Below are positions 50,090 to 61,680 of a DNA stretch of 64,000 nt, in pieces; position 1 is the stretch's first letter; every line of letters starts with the position of its first letter. The notes under the pieces are model-generated. The model did not search any database and had not been told where the DNA came from. It saw only the letters and a program-made list of their open reading frames with translations. Source of the stretch: Aurelia coerulea (taxonomy: Eukaryota > Cnidaria > Scyphozoa > Semaeostomeae > Ulmaridae); contig CM076951.1 of NCBI GenBank assembly GCA_039566865.1, positions 15,819,484 to 15,883,483 of the forward strand, written 5' to 3'. A program made the position numbers and the translations under genes.

Positions 50090-53040
50090 GTGTTTGTTGA
50101 TGAGTTAAAGCTAAAATAAGACTAAAGAAAAAACTAATGTCTATAGCAAAGTTTCCAAGTATGGTTGCTGCAGTACTAATATAGTGCTATATAAGAAGTA
50201 GCTGGCAGAACTCAAGTTTTAAAGAACTATGAGCGCAATACTCTTTATAAAATGAATTGTAGCTAATAAAGTTCGTTAAACCACACTTTTTGTGGTTTTA
50301 TTTTGTTTTCTTTGAGAAAATAAACATTTAATTAAACGGTGTTTGTTGATGAGTTAAAGCTAAAATAAGACTAAAGAAAGAACTAATGTTTATAGTAATG
50401 TTTCCAAGAATTGTTGCTGCAGTACTAATATAGAGATATATAAGAAGTAGCTGGCCGAACTCAAGTTTTAAAGAACGATGATTGCAATACTCTTTATAAT
50501 ATTAATTTTGGCTAATAAAGTGAGTTAATCGGCAATTTTTATATTTATATTTTGTTTTCTTTGAGAAAATAAACATTTAATTAATCGATTTTTGCTGATG
50601 CAGTAAAGCTAAAATAAGACTAAAGAAAGAACTAATGTCTATAGTAATGTTTCCAAAAATGGTTGCTTCAATACTAATATAGTGCCATAAAAGAAGTTGC
50701 TGGCAGAACTAAAGTTTTAAAGAACGATGAGCTCAATAATCTTTATAATATGAATTGTAGCTAATAAAGAGCATTAAACCACACTTTTTGTGGTTTTATT
50801 TTGTTTTCTTTGAAAAAATAAACATTTAATTAAACGATGTTTGTTGATGAGTTAAAGCTAAAATAAGACTAATGAAAAAACTAAGGCTCAAAGTAATGTT
50901 TCCAAGTATGGTTGCTGCAGTACTAATATAGTGCTATATAAGAAGTAGCTGGCAGAACTCAAGTTTTAAAGAACTATGAGCGCAATACTCTTTATAAAAT
51001 GAATTGTAGCTAATAAAGTGCGTTAAACCACACTTTTTGTTGTTTTATTTTGCTTGCTTTGAGACAATAAACATTTAATTAATCGATGTTTGTTTTTGAG
51101 TTAAAACTAAAATAAGACTAAAGAAAAAACTAAGGCTCAAAGTAATGTTTCCAAGTATGGTTGATGCAGTACTAATATAGTGCTATATAAGAAGTAGCCG
51201 GCAGAACTCAAGTTTTAAAGAACTATGAGCGCAATACTCTTTATAAAATGAATTGTAGCTAATAATGTGCGTTAAACCACACTTTTTGTTGTCTTACTTT
51301 GCTTTCTTTGAGAAAATAAACATTTAATTAATCGATTTTTGCTGATGCAGTAAAGCTAAAATAAGACTAAAGAAAGAACTAATGTCTATAGTAATGTTTC
51401 CAAAAATGGTTGCTGCAACACTAATATAGTGCCATAAAAGAAGTTGCTGGCAGAACTAAAGTTTTAAAGAACGATGAGCGCAATACTCTTTAAAATATTA
51501 ATTTTGGCTAATAAAGTGAATAATCTACAATTTTTGTGTTTATATTTTGTTTTCTTTGAGAAAATAAACATTTAATTAATCGATTTTTGCTGATGAAGTA
51601 AAGCTAAAATAAGACTAAAGAAAAAATTAATGTCTATAGTAATGTTTCCAAGAATGGTTGCTGCAGCACTAAAATAGTACTATAAAAGAAGTAGTTGGCA
51701 GAATTAAAGTTTTAAAGAACGATGAGCGCAATACTCTTTATAATATGAATTGTAGCTAATAAAGTGCGTTAAACCACACTTTTTGTTGTTTTATTTTGCT
51801 TTCTTTGAGAAAATAAACATTTAATTAATCGATGTTTGTTGATGAGTTAAAGCTAAAATAAGACTAAAGAAAAAACTAATGTCTATAGCAAAGTTTCCAA
51901 GTATGGTTGCTGCAGTACTAATATAGTGCTATATAAGAAGTAGCTGGCAGAACTCAAGTTTTAAAGAACTATGAGCGCAATACTCTTTATAAAATGAATT
52001 GTAGCTAATAAAGTTCGTTAAACCACACTTTTTGTGGTTTTATTTTGTTTTCTTTGAGAAAATAAACATTTAATTAAACGGTGTTTGTTGATGAGTTAAA
52101 GCTAAAATAAGACTAAAGAAAAAACTAATGTTTATAGTAATGTTTCCAAGAATTGTTGCTGCAGTACTAATATAGAGATATATAAGAAGTAGCTGGCCGA
52201 ACTCAAGTTTTAAAGAACGATGATTGCAATACTTTTTATAATATTAATTTTGGCTAATAAAGTGAGTTAATCGACAATTTTTATATTTATATTTTGTTTT
52301 CTTTGAGAAAATAAACATTTAATTAATCGATTTTTGCTGATGCAGTAAAGCTAAAATAAGACTAAAGAAAGAACTAATGTCTATAGTAATGTTTCCAAAA
52401 ATGTTTGCTTCAACACTAATATAGTGCCATAAAAGAAGTTTCTGGCAGAACTAAAGTTTTAAAGAACGATGAGCTCAATAATCTTTATAATATGAATTGT
52501 AGCTAATAAAGAGCATTAAACCACACTTTTTGTGGTTTTATTTTGTTTTCTTTGAAAAAATAAACATTTAATTAAACGATGTTTGTTGATGAGTTAAAGC
52601 TAAAATAAGACTAATGAAAAAACTAAGGCTCAAAGTAATGTTTCCAAGTATGGTTGCTGCAGTACTAATATAGTGCTATATAAGAAGTAGCTGGCAGAAC
52701 TCAAGTTTTAAAGAACTATGAGCGCAATACTCTTTATAAAATGAATTGTAGCTAATAAAGTGCGTTAAACCACACTTTTTGTTGTTTTATTTTGTTTGCT
52801 TTGAGACAATAAACATTTAATTAATCGATGTTTGTTTTTGAGTTAAAACTAAAATAAGACTAAAGAAAAAACTAAGGCTCAAAGTAATGTTTCCAAGTAT
52901 GGTTGCTGCAGTACTGATAAAGTGCTATATAAGAAGTAGCCGGCAGAACTCAAGTTTTAAAGAACTATGAGCTTAATACTCTTTATAAAATGAATTGTAG
53001 CTAATAAAGAGCGTTAAACCACACTTTTTGTTGTTTTATT
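50090..53040 (+). repeat. 7-monomer higher-order repeat (1,742 bp x about 1.7)
   Basis: Markers ATAGCAAAGTTTCCAAGTATG (50146 and 51888) and GAGCTCAATAATCTTTATAAT (50729 and 52471) repeat at exactly 1,742 bp, which is seven monomers less one base. The matching segments are about 50090-51300 and 51832-53040. A different offset of 1,991 bp (eight monomers) links AGTGAATAATCTACAATTTT at 49525 and 51516, so units of different length overlap here. Confidence 0.78.
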
Positions 53041-53519
53041 TTGTTTTCTTTGAGAAAATAAACATTTAATTAATCGATGTTTGTTGATGAGTTAAAGCTA
53101 AAATAAGACTAAAGAAAGAACTAATGTTTGTAGCAATGTTTCCAAGAATGGTTGCTGCAACACTAATAATGTGCCATAAAAGAAGTTGCTGGCAGAACTA
53201 AAATTTTAAAGGACGATGAGCGCAATACTCTTTATAATATGAATTGTAGCTAATAAAGTGAGTTAATCTACAATTTTTGTGTTTATATTTTGTTTTCTTT
53301 GAGAAAATAAACATTTAATTAATCGATTTTTGCTGATGCAGTAAAGCTAAAATAAGACTAAAGAAAGAACTAATGTCTATAGTAATGTTTCCAAAAATGG
53401 TTGCTGCAACACTAATATAGTGCCATAAAAGAAGTTGCTGGCAGAACTAAAGTTTTAAAGGACGATGATTGCAATACTCTTTATAATACTAATTTTGGCT
53501 AATAAAGTGAGTTAATCTA

Positions 53520-56500
53520 CAATTTTTGTGTTTATATTTTGTTTTCTTTGAGAAAATAAACATTTAAGTAATCGATTTTTGCTGATGCAGTAAAGCTAAA
53601 ATAAGACTAAAGAAAAAACTAATGTCTATAGTAATGTTTCCAAGAATGGTTGCCGCAGCACTAAAATAGTACTATAAAAGAAGTAGTTGGCAGAATTAAA
53701 GTTTTAAAGAACGATGAGCGCAATACTCTTTATAATATGAATTGTAGGTAACTAAGTGCGTTAAACCACACTTTTTGTTGTTTTATTTTGCTTTCTTTGA
53801 GAAAATAAACATTTAATTAATCGATGTTTGTTGATGAGTAAAAGCTAAAATAAGACTAAAGAAAAAACTAAGGCTCAAAGTAATGTTTCCAAGTATGGTT
53901 GCTGCAGTACTAATATAGTGCTATATAAGAAGTAGCTGGCAGAACTCAAGTTTTAAAGAACTATGAGCGCAATACTCTTTATAAAATGAATTGTAGCTAA
54001 TAAAGTGCGTTAAACCACACTTTTTGTTGTTTTATTTTGCTTTCTTTGAGAAAATAAACATTTAATTAATCGATGTTTGTTTTTGAGTTAAAGCTAAAAT
54101 AAGACTAAAGAAAGATATAATGTCTATAGTAATGTTTGCAAAAATGGTTGCTGCAACACTAATATAGTGCCATAAAAGAAGTTGCTGGCAGAACTAACGT
54201 TTTAAAGGACGATGATTGCAATACTCTTTATAATACTAATTTTGGCTAATAAAGTGAGTTAATCTACAATTTTTGTGTTTATATTTTGTTTTCTTTGAGA
54301 AAATAAACATTTAATTAATCGATTTTTGCTGATGCAGTAAAGCTAAAATAAGACTAAAGAAAGAGCTAATGTCTATAGTAATGTTTCCAAAAATGGTTGC
54401 TGCAACACTAATATAGTGCCATAAAAGAAGTAGCTGGCAGAACTAAAGTTTTAAAGAACTATGAGCGCAATACTCTTTATAAAATGAATTGTAGCTAATA
54501 AAGTGCGTTAAACCACACTTTTTGTGGTTTTATTTTGTTTTCTTTCAGAAAATAAAAATTTAATTAATCGATGTTTGTTGATTTGTTGAAGCTAAAATAA
54601 GACTAAAGAAAGAACTAATGTCTATAGTAATGTTTCCAAAAATGGTTGCTGCAACACTAATATAGTGCCATAAAAGAAGTTGCTGGCAGATCTAAAGTTT
54701 TAAAGAACGATGAGCGCAATACTCTTTATAATATGAATTGTAGCTAATAAAGTGCATTAAACCACAATTTTTGTGGTTTTATTTTGTTTTCGTTGAGAAA
54801 ATAAACGTTTAATTAAACGATATTTGTTGATGAGTTAAAGCTAAAATAAGACTAAAGAAAAAACTAAGGCTCAAAGTAATGTTTCCAAGTATGGTTGCTG
54901 CAGTACTAATATAGTGCTATATAAGAAGTAGCTGGCAGAACTCAAGTTTTAAAGAACTATGAGCGCAATACTCTTTACAAAATGAATTGTAGCTAATAAA
55001 GTGCGTTAAACCACACTTTTTGTGGTTTTTTTTGTTTTCTTTGAGAAAATAAACATTTAATTAATCGATTTTTGCTGATGCAGTAAAGCTAAAATAAGAC
55101 TAAAGAAAGATATAATGTCTATAGTAATGTTTGCAAAAATGGTTGCTGCAACACTAATATAGTGCCATAAAAGAAGTAGCTGGCAGAACTAAAGTTTTAA
55201 AGAACTATGAGCGCAATACTCTTCATAAAATGAATTGTAGCTAATAAAGCGCGTTAAACCACACTTTTTGTGGTTTTATTTTGTTTTCTTTGAGAAAATA
55301 AACATTTAATTAATCGATTTTTGCTGATGCAGTAAAGCTAAAATAAGACTAAAGAAAGAACTAATGTCTATGGTAATGTTTCCAAAAATGGTTGCTGCAA
55401 CACTAATATAGTGCGATAAAAGAAGTTGCTGGCAGAACTAAAGTTTTAAAGAACGATGAGCGCAATACTCTTTATAATATTAATTTTGGCTAATAAAGTG
55501 AATAATCTACAATTTTTGTGTTTATATTTTGTTTTCTTTGAGAAAATAAACATTTAATTAATCGATTTTTGCCGATGCAGTTAAGCTAAAATAAGACTAA
55601 AGAAAAAACTAATGTCTATAGTAATGTTTCCAAGAATGGTTGCTGCAGTACTAATATAGTGCTATATAAGAAGTAGCTGGCAGAACTCAAGTTTTAAAGA
55701 ACTATGAGCGCAATACTCTTTATAAAATGAATTGTAGCTAATAAAGTGCGTTAAACCACACTTTTTGTTGTTTTATTTTGCTTTCTTTGAGAAAATAAAC
55801 ATTTAATTAATCGATGTTTGTTTTTGAGTTAAAGCTAAAATATGACTAAAGAAAAAACTAAGGCTCAAAGTAATGTTTCAAAGTATGGTTGCTGCAGTAC
55901 TAATATAGTGCTATATAAGAAGTAGCCGGCAGAACTCAAGTTTTAAAGAACTATGAGCGCAATACTCTTTATAAAATGAATTGTAGCTAATAAAGTGCGT
56001 TAAACCACACTTTTTGTGGTTTTATTTTGTTTTCTTTGAGAAAATAAACATTTAATTAATCGATTTTTGCCGATGCAGTAAAGCTAAAATAAGACTAAAG
56101 AAAGAGCTAATGTCTATAGTAATAATTCCAAAAATGGTTGCTGCAACACTAATATAGTGCCATAAAAGAAGTAGCTGGCAGAACTAAAGTTTTAAAGAAC
56201 TATGAGCGCAATACTCTTTAAAATATTAATTTTGGCTAATAAAGTGAATAATCTACAATTTTTGTGTTTATATTTTGTTTTCTTTGAGAAAATAAACATT
56301 TAATTAATCGATTTTTGCTGATGAAGTAAAGCTAAAATAAGACTAAAGAAAAAACTAATGTCTATAGTAATGTTTCCAAGAATGGTTGCTGCAGCACTAA
56401 AATAGTACTATAAAATAAGTAGTTGGCAGAATTAAAGTTTTAAAGAACGATGAGCGCAATACTCTTTATAATATGAATTGTAGCTAATAAAGTGCGTTAA

Positions 56501-59500
56501 ACCACCCTTTTTGTGGTTTTATTTTCTTTTCTTTGAGAAAATAAACATTTAATTAATCGATGTTTGTTGATGAGTAAAAGCTAAAATAAGACTAAAGAAA
56601 AAACTAAGGCTCAAAGTAATGTTTCCAAGTATGATTGCTGCAGTACTAATATAGTGCTATATAAGAAGTAGCTGGCAGAACTCAAGTTTTAAAGAACTAT
56701 GAGCGCAATACTCTTTATAAAATGAATTGTAGCTAATAAAGTGCGTTAAACCACACTTTTTGTTGTTTTATTTTGCTTTCTTTGAGAAAATAAACATTTA
56801 ATTAATCGATGTTTGTTTTTGAGTTAAAGCTAAAATAAGACTAAAGAAAGATATAATGTCTATAGTAATGTTTGCAAAAATGGTTGCTGCAACACTAATA
56901 TAGTGCCATAAAAGAAGTTGCTGGCAGAACTAAAGTTTTAAAGGACGATGATTGCAATACTCTTTATAATACTAATTTTGGCTAATAAAGTGAGTTAATC
57001 TACAATTTTTGTGTTTATATTTTGTTTTCTTTGAGAAAATAAACATTTAATTAATCGATTTTTGCTGATGCAGTAAAGCTAAAATAAGACTAAAGAAAGA
57101 GCTAATGTCTATAGTAATGTTTCCAAAAATGGTTGCTGCAACACTAATATAGTGCCATAAAAGAAGTAGCTGGCAGAACTAAAGTTTTAAAGAACTATGA
57201 GCGCAATACTCTTTATAAAATGAATTGTAGCTAATAAAGTGCGTTAAACCACACTTTTTGTGGTTTTATTTTGTTTTCTTTCAGAAAATAAAAATTTAAT
57301 TAATCGATGTTTGTTGATTTGTTGAAGCTAAAATAAGACTAAAGAAAGAACTAATGTCTATAGTAATGTTTCCAAAAATGGTTGCTGCAACACTAATATA
57401 GTGCCATAAAAGAAGTTGCTGGCAGATCTAAAGTTTTAAAGAACGATGAGCGCAATACTCTTTATAATATGAATTGTAGCTAATAAAGTGCATTAAACCA
57501 CAATTTTTGTGGTTTTATTTTGTTTTCTTTGAGAAAATAAACGTTTAATTAAACGATATTTGTTGATGAGTTAAAGCTAAAATAAGACTAAAGAAAAAAC
57601 TAAGGCTCAAAGTAATGTTTCCAAGTATGGTTGCTGCAGTACTAATATAGTGCTATATAAGAAGTAGCTGGCAGAACTCAAGTTTTAAAGAACTATGAGC
57701 GCAATACTCTTTACAAAATGAATTGTAGCTAATAAAGTGCGTTAAACCACACTTTTTGTGGTTTTTTTTGTTTTCTTTGAGAAAATAAACATTTAATTAA
57801 TCGATTTTTGCTGATGCAGTAAAGCTAAAATAAGACTAAAGAAAGATATAATGTCTATAGTAATGTTTGCAAAAATGGTTGCTGCAACACTAATATAGTG
57901 CCATAAAAGAAGTAGCTGGCAGAACTAAAGTTTTAAAGAACTATGAGCCCAATACTCTTCATAAAATGAATTGTAGCTAATAAAGCGCGTTAAACCACAC
58001 TTTTTGTGGTTTTATTTTGTTTTCTTTGAGAAGATAAACATTTAATTAATCGATTTTTGCTGATGCAGTAAAGCTAAAATAAGACTAAAGAAAGAACTAA
58101 TGTCTATAGTAATGTTTCCAAAAATGGTTGCTGCAACACTAATATAGTGCGATAAAAGAAGTTGCTGGCAGAACTAAAGTTTTAAAGAACGATGAGCGCA
58201 ATACTCTTTATAATATTAATTTTGGCTAATAAAGTGAATAATCTACAATTTTTGTGTTTATATTTTGTTTTCTTTGAGAAAATAAACATTTAATTAATCG
58301 ATTTTTGCCGATGCAGTTAAGCTAAAATAAGACTAAAGAAAAAACTAATGTCTATAGTAATGTTTCCAAGAATGGTTGCTGCAGTACTAATATAGTGCTA
58401 TATAAGAAGTAGCTGGCAGAACTCAAGTTTTAAAGAACTATGAGCGCAATACTCTTTATAAAATGAATTGTAGCTAATAAAGTGCGTTAAACCACACTTT
58501 TTGTTGTTTTATTTTGCTTTCTTTGAGAAAATAAACATTTAATTAATCGATGTTTGTTTTTGAGTTAAAGCTAAAATATGACTAAAGAAAAAACTAAGGC
58601 TCAAAGTAATGTTTCAAAGTATGGTTGCTGCAGTACTAATATAGTGCTATATAAGAAGTAGCTGGCAGAACTCAAGTTTTAAAGAACTATGAGCGCAATA
58701 CTCTTTATAAAATGAATTGTAGCTAATAAAGTGCGTTAAACCACACTTTTTGTGGTTTTATTTTGTTTTCTTTGAGAAAATAAACATTTAATTAATCGAT
58801 TTTTGCCGATGCAGTAAAGCTAAAATAAGACTAAAGAAAGAGCTAATGTCTATAGTAATAATTCCAAAAATGGTTGCTGCAACACTAATATAGTGCCATA
58901 AAAGAAGTAGCTGGCAGAACTAAAGTTTTAAAGAACTATGAGCGCAATACTCTTTAAAATATTAATTTTGGCTAATAAAGTGAATAATCTACAATTTTTG
59001 TGTTTATATTTTGTTTTCTTTGAGAAAATAAACATTTAATTAATCGATTTTTGCTGATGAAGTAAAGCTAAAATAAGACTAAAGAAAAAACTAATGTCTA
59101 TAGTAATGTTTCCAAGAATGGTTGCTGCAGCACTAAAATAGTACTATAAAATAAGTAGTTGGCAGAATTAAAGTTTTAAAGAACGATGAGTGCAATACTC
59201 TTTATAATATGAATTGTAGCTAATAAAGTGCGTTAAACCACACTTTTTGTTGTTTTATTTTGTTTTCTTTGAGAAAATAAACATTTAATTAATCGATGTT
59301 TGTTGATGAGTAAAAGCTAAAATAAGACTAAAGAAAAAACTAAGGCTCAAAGTAATGTTTCCAAGTATGATTGCTGCAGTACTAATATAGTGCTATATAA
59401 GAAGTAGCTGGCAGAACTCAAGTTTTAAAGAACTATGAGCGCAATACTCTTTATAAAATGAATTGTAGCTAATAAAGTGCGTTAAACCACACTTTTTGTT

Positions 59501-61680
59501 GTTTTATTTTGCTTTCTTTGAGAAAATAAACATTTAATTAATCGATGTTTGTTTTTGAGTTAAAGCTAAAATAAGACTAAAGAAAAAACTAAGGCTCAAA
59601 GTAATGTTTCCAAGTATGGTTGCTGCATTACTAATATAGTGCTATATAAGAAGTAGCTGGCAGAACTCAAGTTTTAAAGAACTTTGAGCGCAATACTCTT
59701 TATAAAATGAATTGTAGCTAATAAAGTGCGTTAAACCACACTTTTTGTGGTTTTATTTTGTTTTCTTTGAGAAAATAAACATTTAATTAATCGATTTTTG
59801 CTGATGCAGTAAAGCTAAAATAAGACTAAAGAAAGAACTAATGTCTATAGTAATGTTTCCAAAAATGGCTGCTGCAACACTAATATAGTGCCATAAAAGA
59901 AGTAGCTGGCAGAACTAAAGTTTTAAAGAACTATGAGCGCAATACTCTTTATAAAATGAATTGTAGCTAATAAAGTGCGTTAAACCACACTTTTTGTGGT
60001 TTTATTTTGTTTTCTTTCAGAAAATAAAAATTTAATTAATCGATGTTTGTTGATTTGTTGAAGCTAAAATAAGACTAAAGAAAGAACTACTGTCTAGAAG
60101 AACTACTTGTAATGTTTCCAAAAATGGTTGCTGCAACACTAATATAGTGCCATAAAAGAAGTTGCTGGCAGATCTAAAGTTTTAAAGAACGATGAGCGCA
60201 ATACTCTTTATAATATGAATTGTAGCTAATAAAGTGCATTAAACCACAATTTTTGTGGTTTTATTTTGTTTTCTTTGAGAAAATAAACGTTTAATTAAAC
60301 GATATTTGTTGATGAGTTAAAGCTAAAATAAGACTAAAGAAAAAACTAAGGCTCAAAGTAATGTTTCCAAGTATGGTTGCTGCAGTACTAATATAGTGCT
60401 ATATAAGAAGTAGCTGGCAGAACTCAAGTTTTAAAGAACTATGAGCGCAATACTCTTTACAAAATGAATTGTAGCTAATAAAGTGCGTTAAACCACACTT
60501 TTTGTGGTTTTTTTTGTTTTCTTTGAGAAAATAAACATTTAATTAATCGATTTTTGCTGATGCAGTAAAGCTAAAATAAGACTAAAGAAAGATATAATGT
60601 CTATAGTAATGTTTCCAAAAATGGTTGCTGCAACACTAATATAGTGCCATAAAAGAAGTAGCTGGCAGAACTAAAGTTTTAAAGAACTATGAGCGCAATA
60701 ATCTTTATAAAATGAATTGTAGCTAATAAAGCGCGTTAAACCACACTTTTTGTGGTTTTATTTTGTTTTCTTTGAGAAAATAAACATTTAATTAATCGAT
60801 TTTTGCTGAAGCAGTAAAGCTAAAATAAGACTAAAGAAAGAACTAATGTCTATAGTAATGTTTCCAAAGTGGTTGCTGCAACACTAATATAGTGCGATAA
60901 AAGAAGTTGCTGGCAGAACTAAAGTTTTAAAGAACGATGAGCGCAATACTCTTTATAATATTAATTTTGGCTAATAAAGTGAATAATCTACAATTTTTGT
61001 GTTTATATTTTGTTTTCTTTGAGAAAATAAACATTTAATTAATCGATTTTTGCCGATGCAGTTAAGCTTAAATAAGACTAAAGAAAAAACTAATGTCTAT
61101 AGTAATGTTTCCAAGAATGGTTGCTGCAGTACTAATATAGTGCTATATAAGAAGTAGCTGGCAGAACTCAAGTTTTAAAGAACTTTGAGCGCAATACTCT
61201 TTATAAAATGAATTGTAGCTAATAAAGTGCGTTAAACCACACTTTTTGTTGTTTTATTTTGCTTTCTTTGAGAAAATAAACATTTAATTAATCGATGTTT
61301 GTTTTTGAGTTAAAGCTAAAATAAGACTAAAGAAAAAACTAAGGCTCAAAGTAATGTTTCAAAGTATGGTTGCTGCAGTACTAATATAGTGCTATATAAG
61401 AAGTAGCTGGCAGAACTCAAGTTTTAAAGAACTATGAGCGCAATACTCTTTATAAAATGAATTGTAGCTAATAAAGTGCGTTAAACAACACTTTTTGTGG
61501 TTTTATTTTGTTTTCTTTGAGAAAATAAACATTTAATTAATCGATTTTTGCAGATGCAGTAAAGCTAAAATAAGACTAAAGAAAGAGCTAATGTCTATAG
61601 TAATAATTCCAAAAATGGTTGCTGCAACACTAATATAGTGCCATAAAAGAAGTAGCTGGCAGAACTAAAGTTTTAAAGAA
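53520..61680 (+). repeat. 11-monomer higher-order repeat, three copies (2,736 bp)
   Basis: At least three kinds of marker repeat at exactly 2,736 bp. GATGAGTAAAAGCTAAAATA is at 53833, 56569 and 59305. ATTTGTTGAAGC is at 54582, 57318 and 60054. GATGATTGCAATACTC is at 54211 and 56947. The length is eleven 249-bp monomers less three bases. Copies are almost identical by eye over their full length, which makes this the youngest large amplification in the window. The third copy has a 10-bp insertion near 60099 and then stops at about 61680, where the array jumps back to an earlier position of the unit. Confidence 0.88.
60083..60115 (+). repeat. 10-bp templated insertion in one monomer
   Basis: In place of the usual ACTAATGTCTATAGTAATG, this monomer reads ACTACTGTCTAG followed by AAGAACTACTTGTAATG. 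The word AGAACTAC occurs at 60083-60090 and again at 60099-60106, so the extra bases look copied from just upstream. The two sister higher-order copies, 2,736 and 5,472 bp upstream, have the normal sequence, so the change arose after that amplification. Confidence 0.75.
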
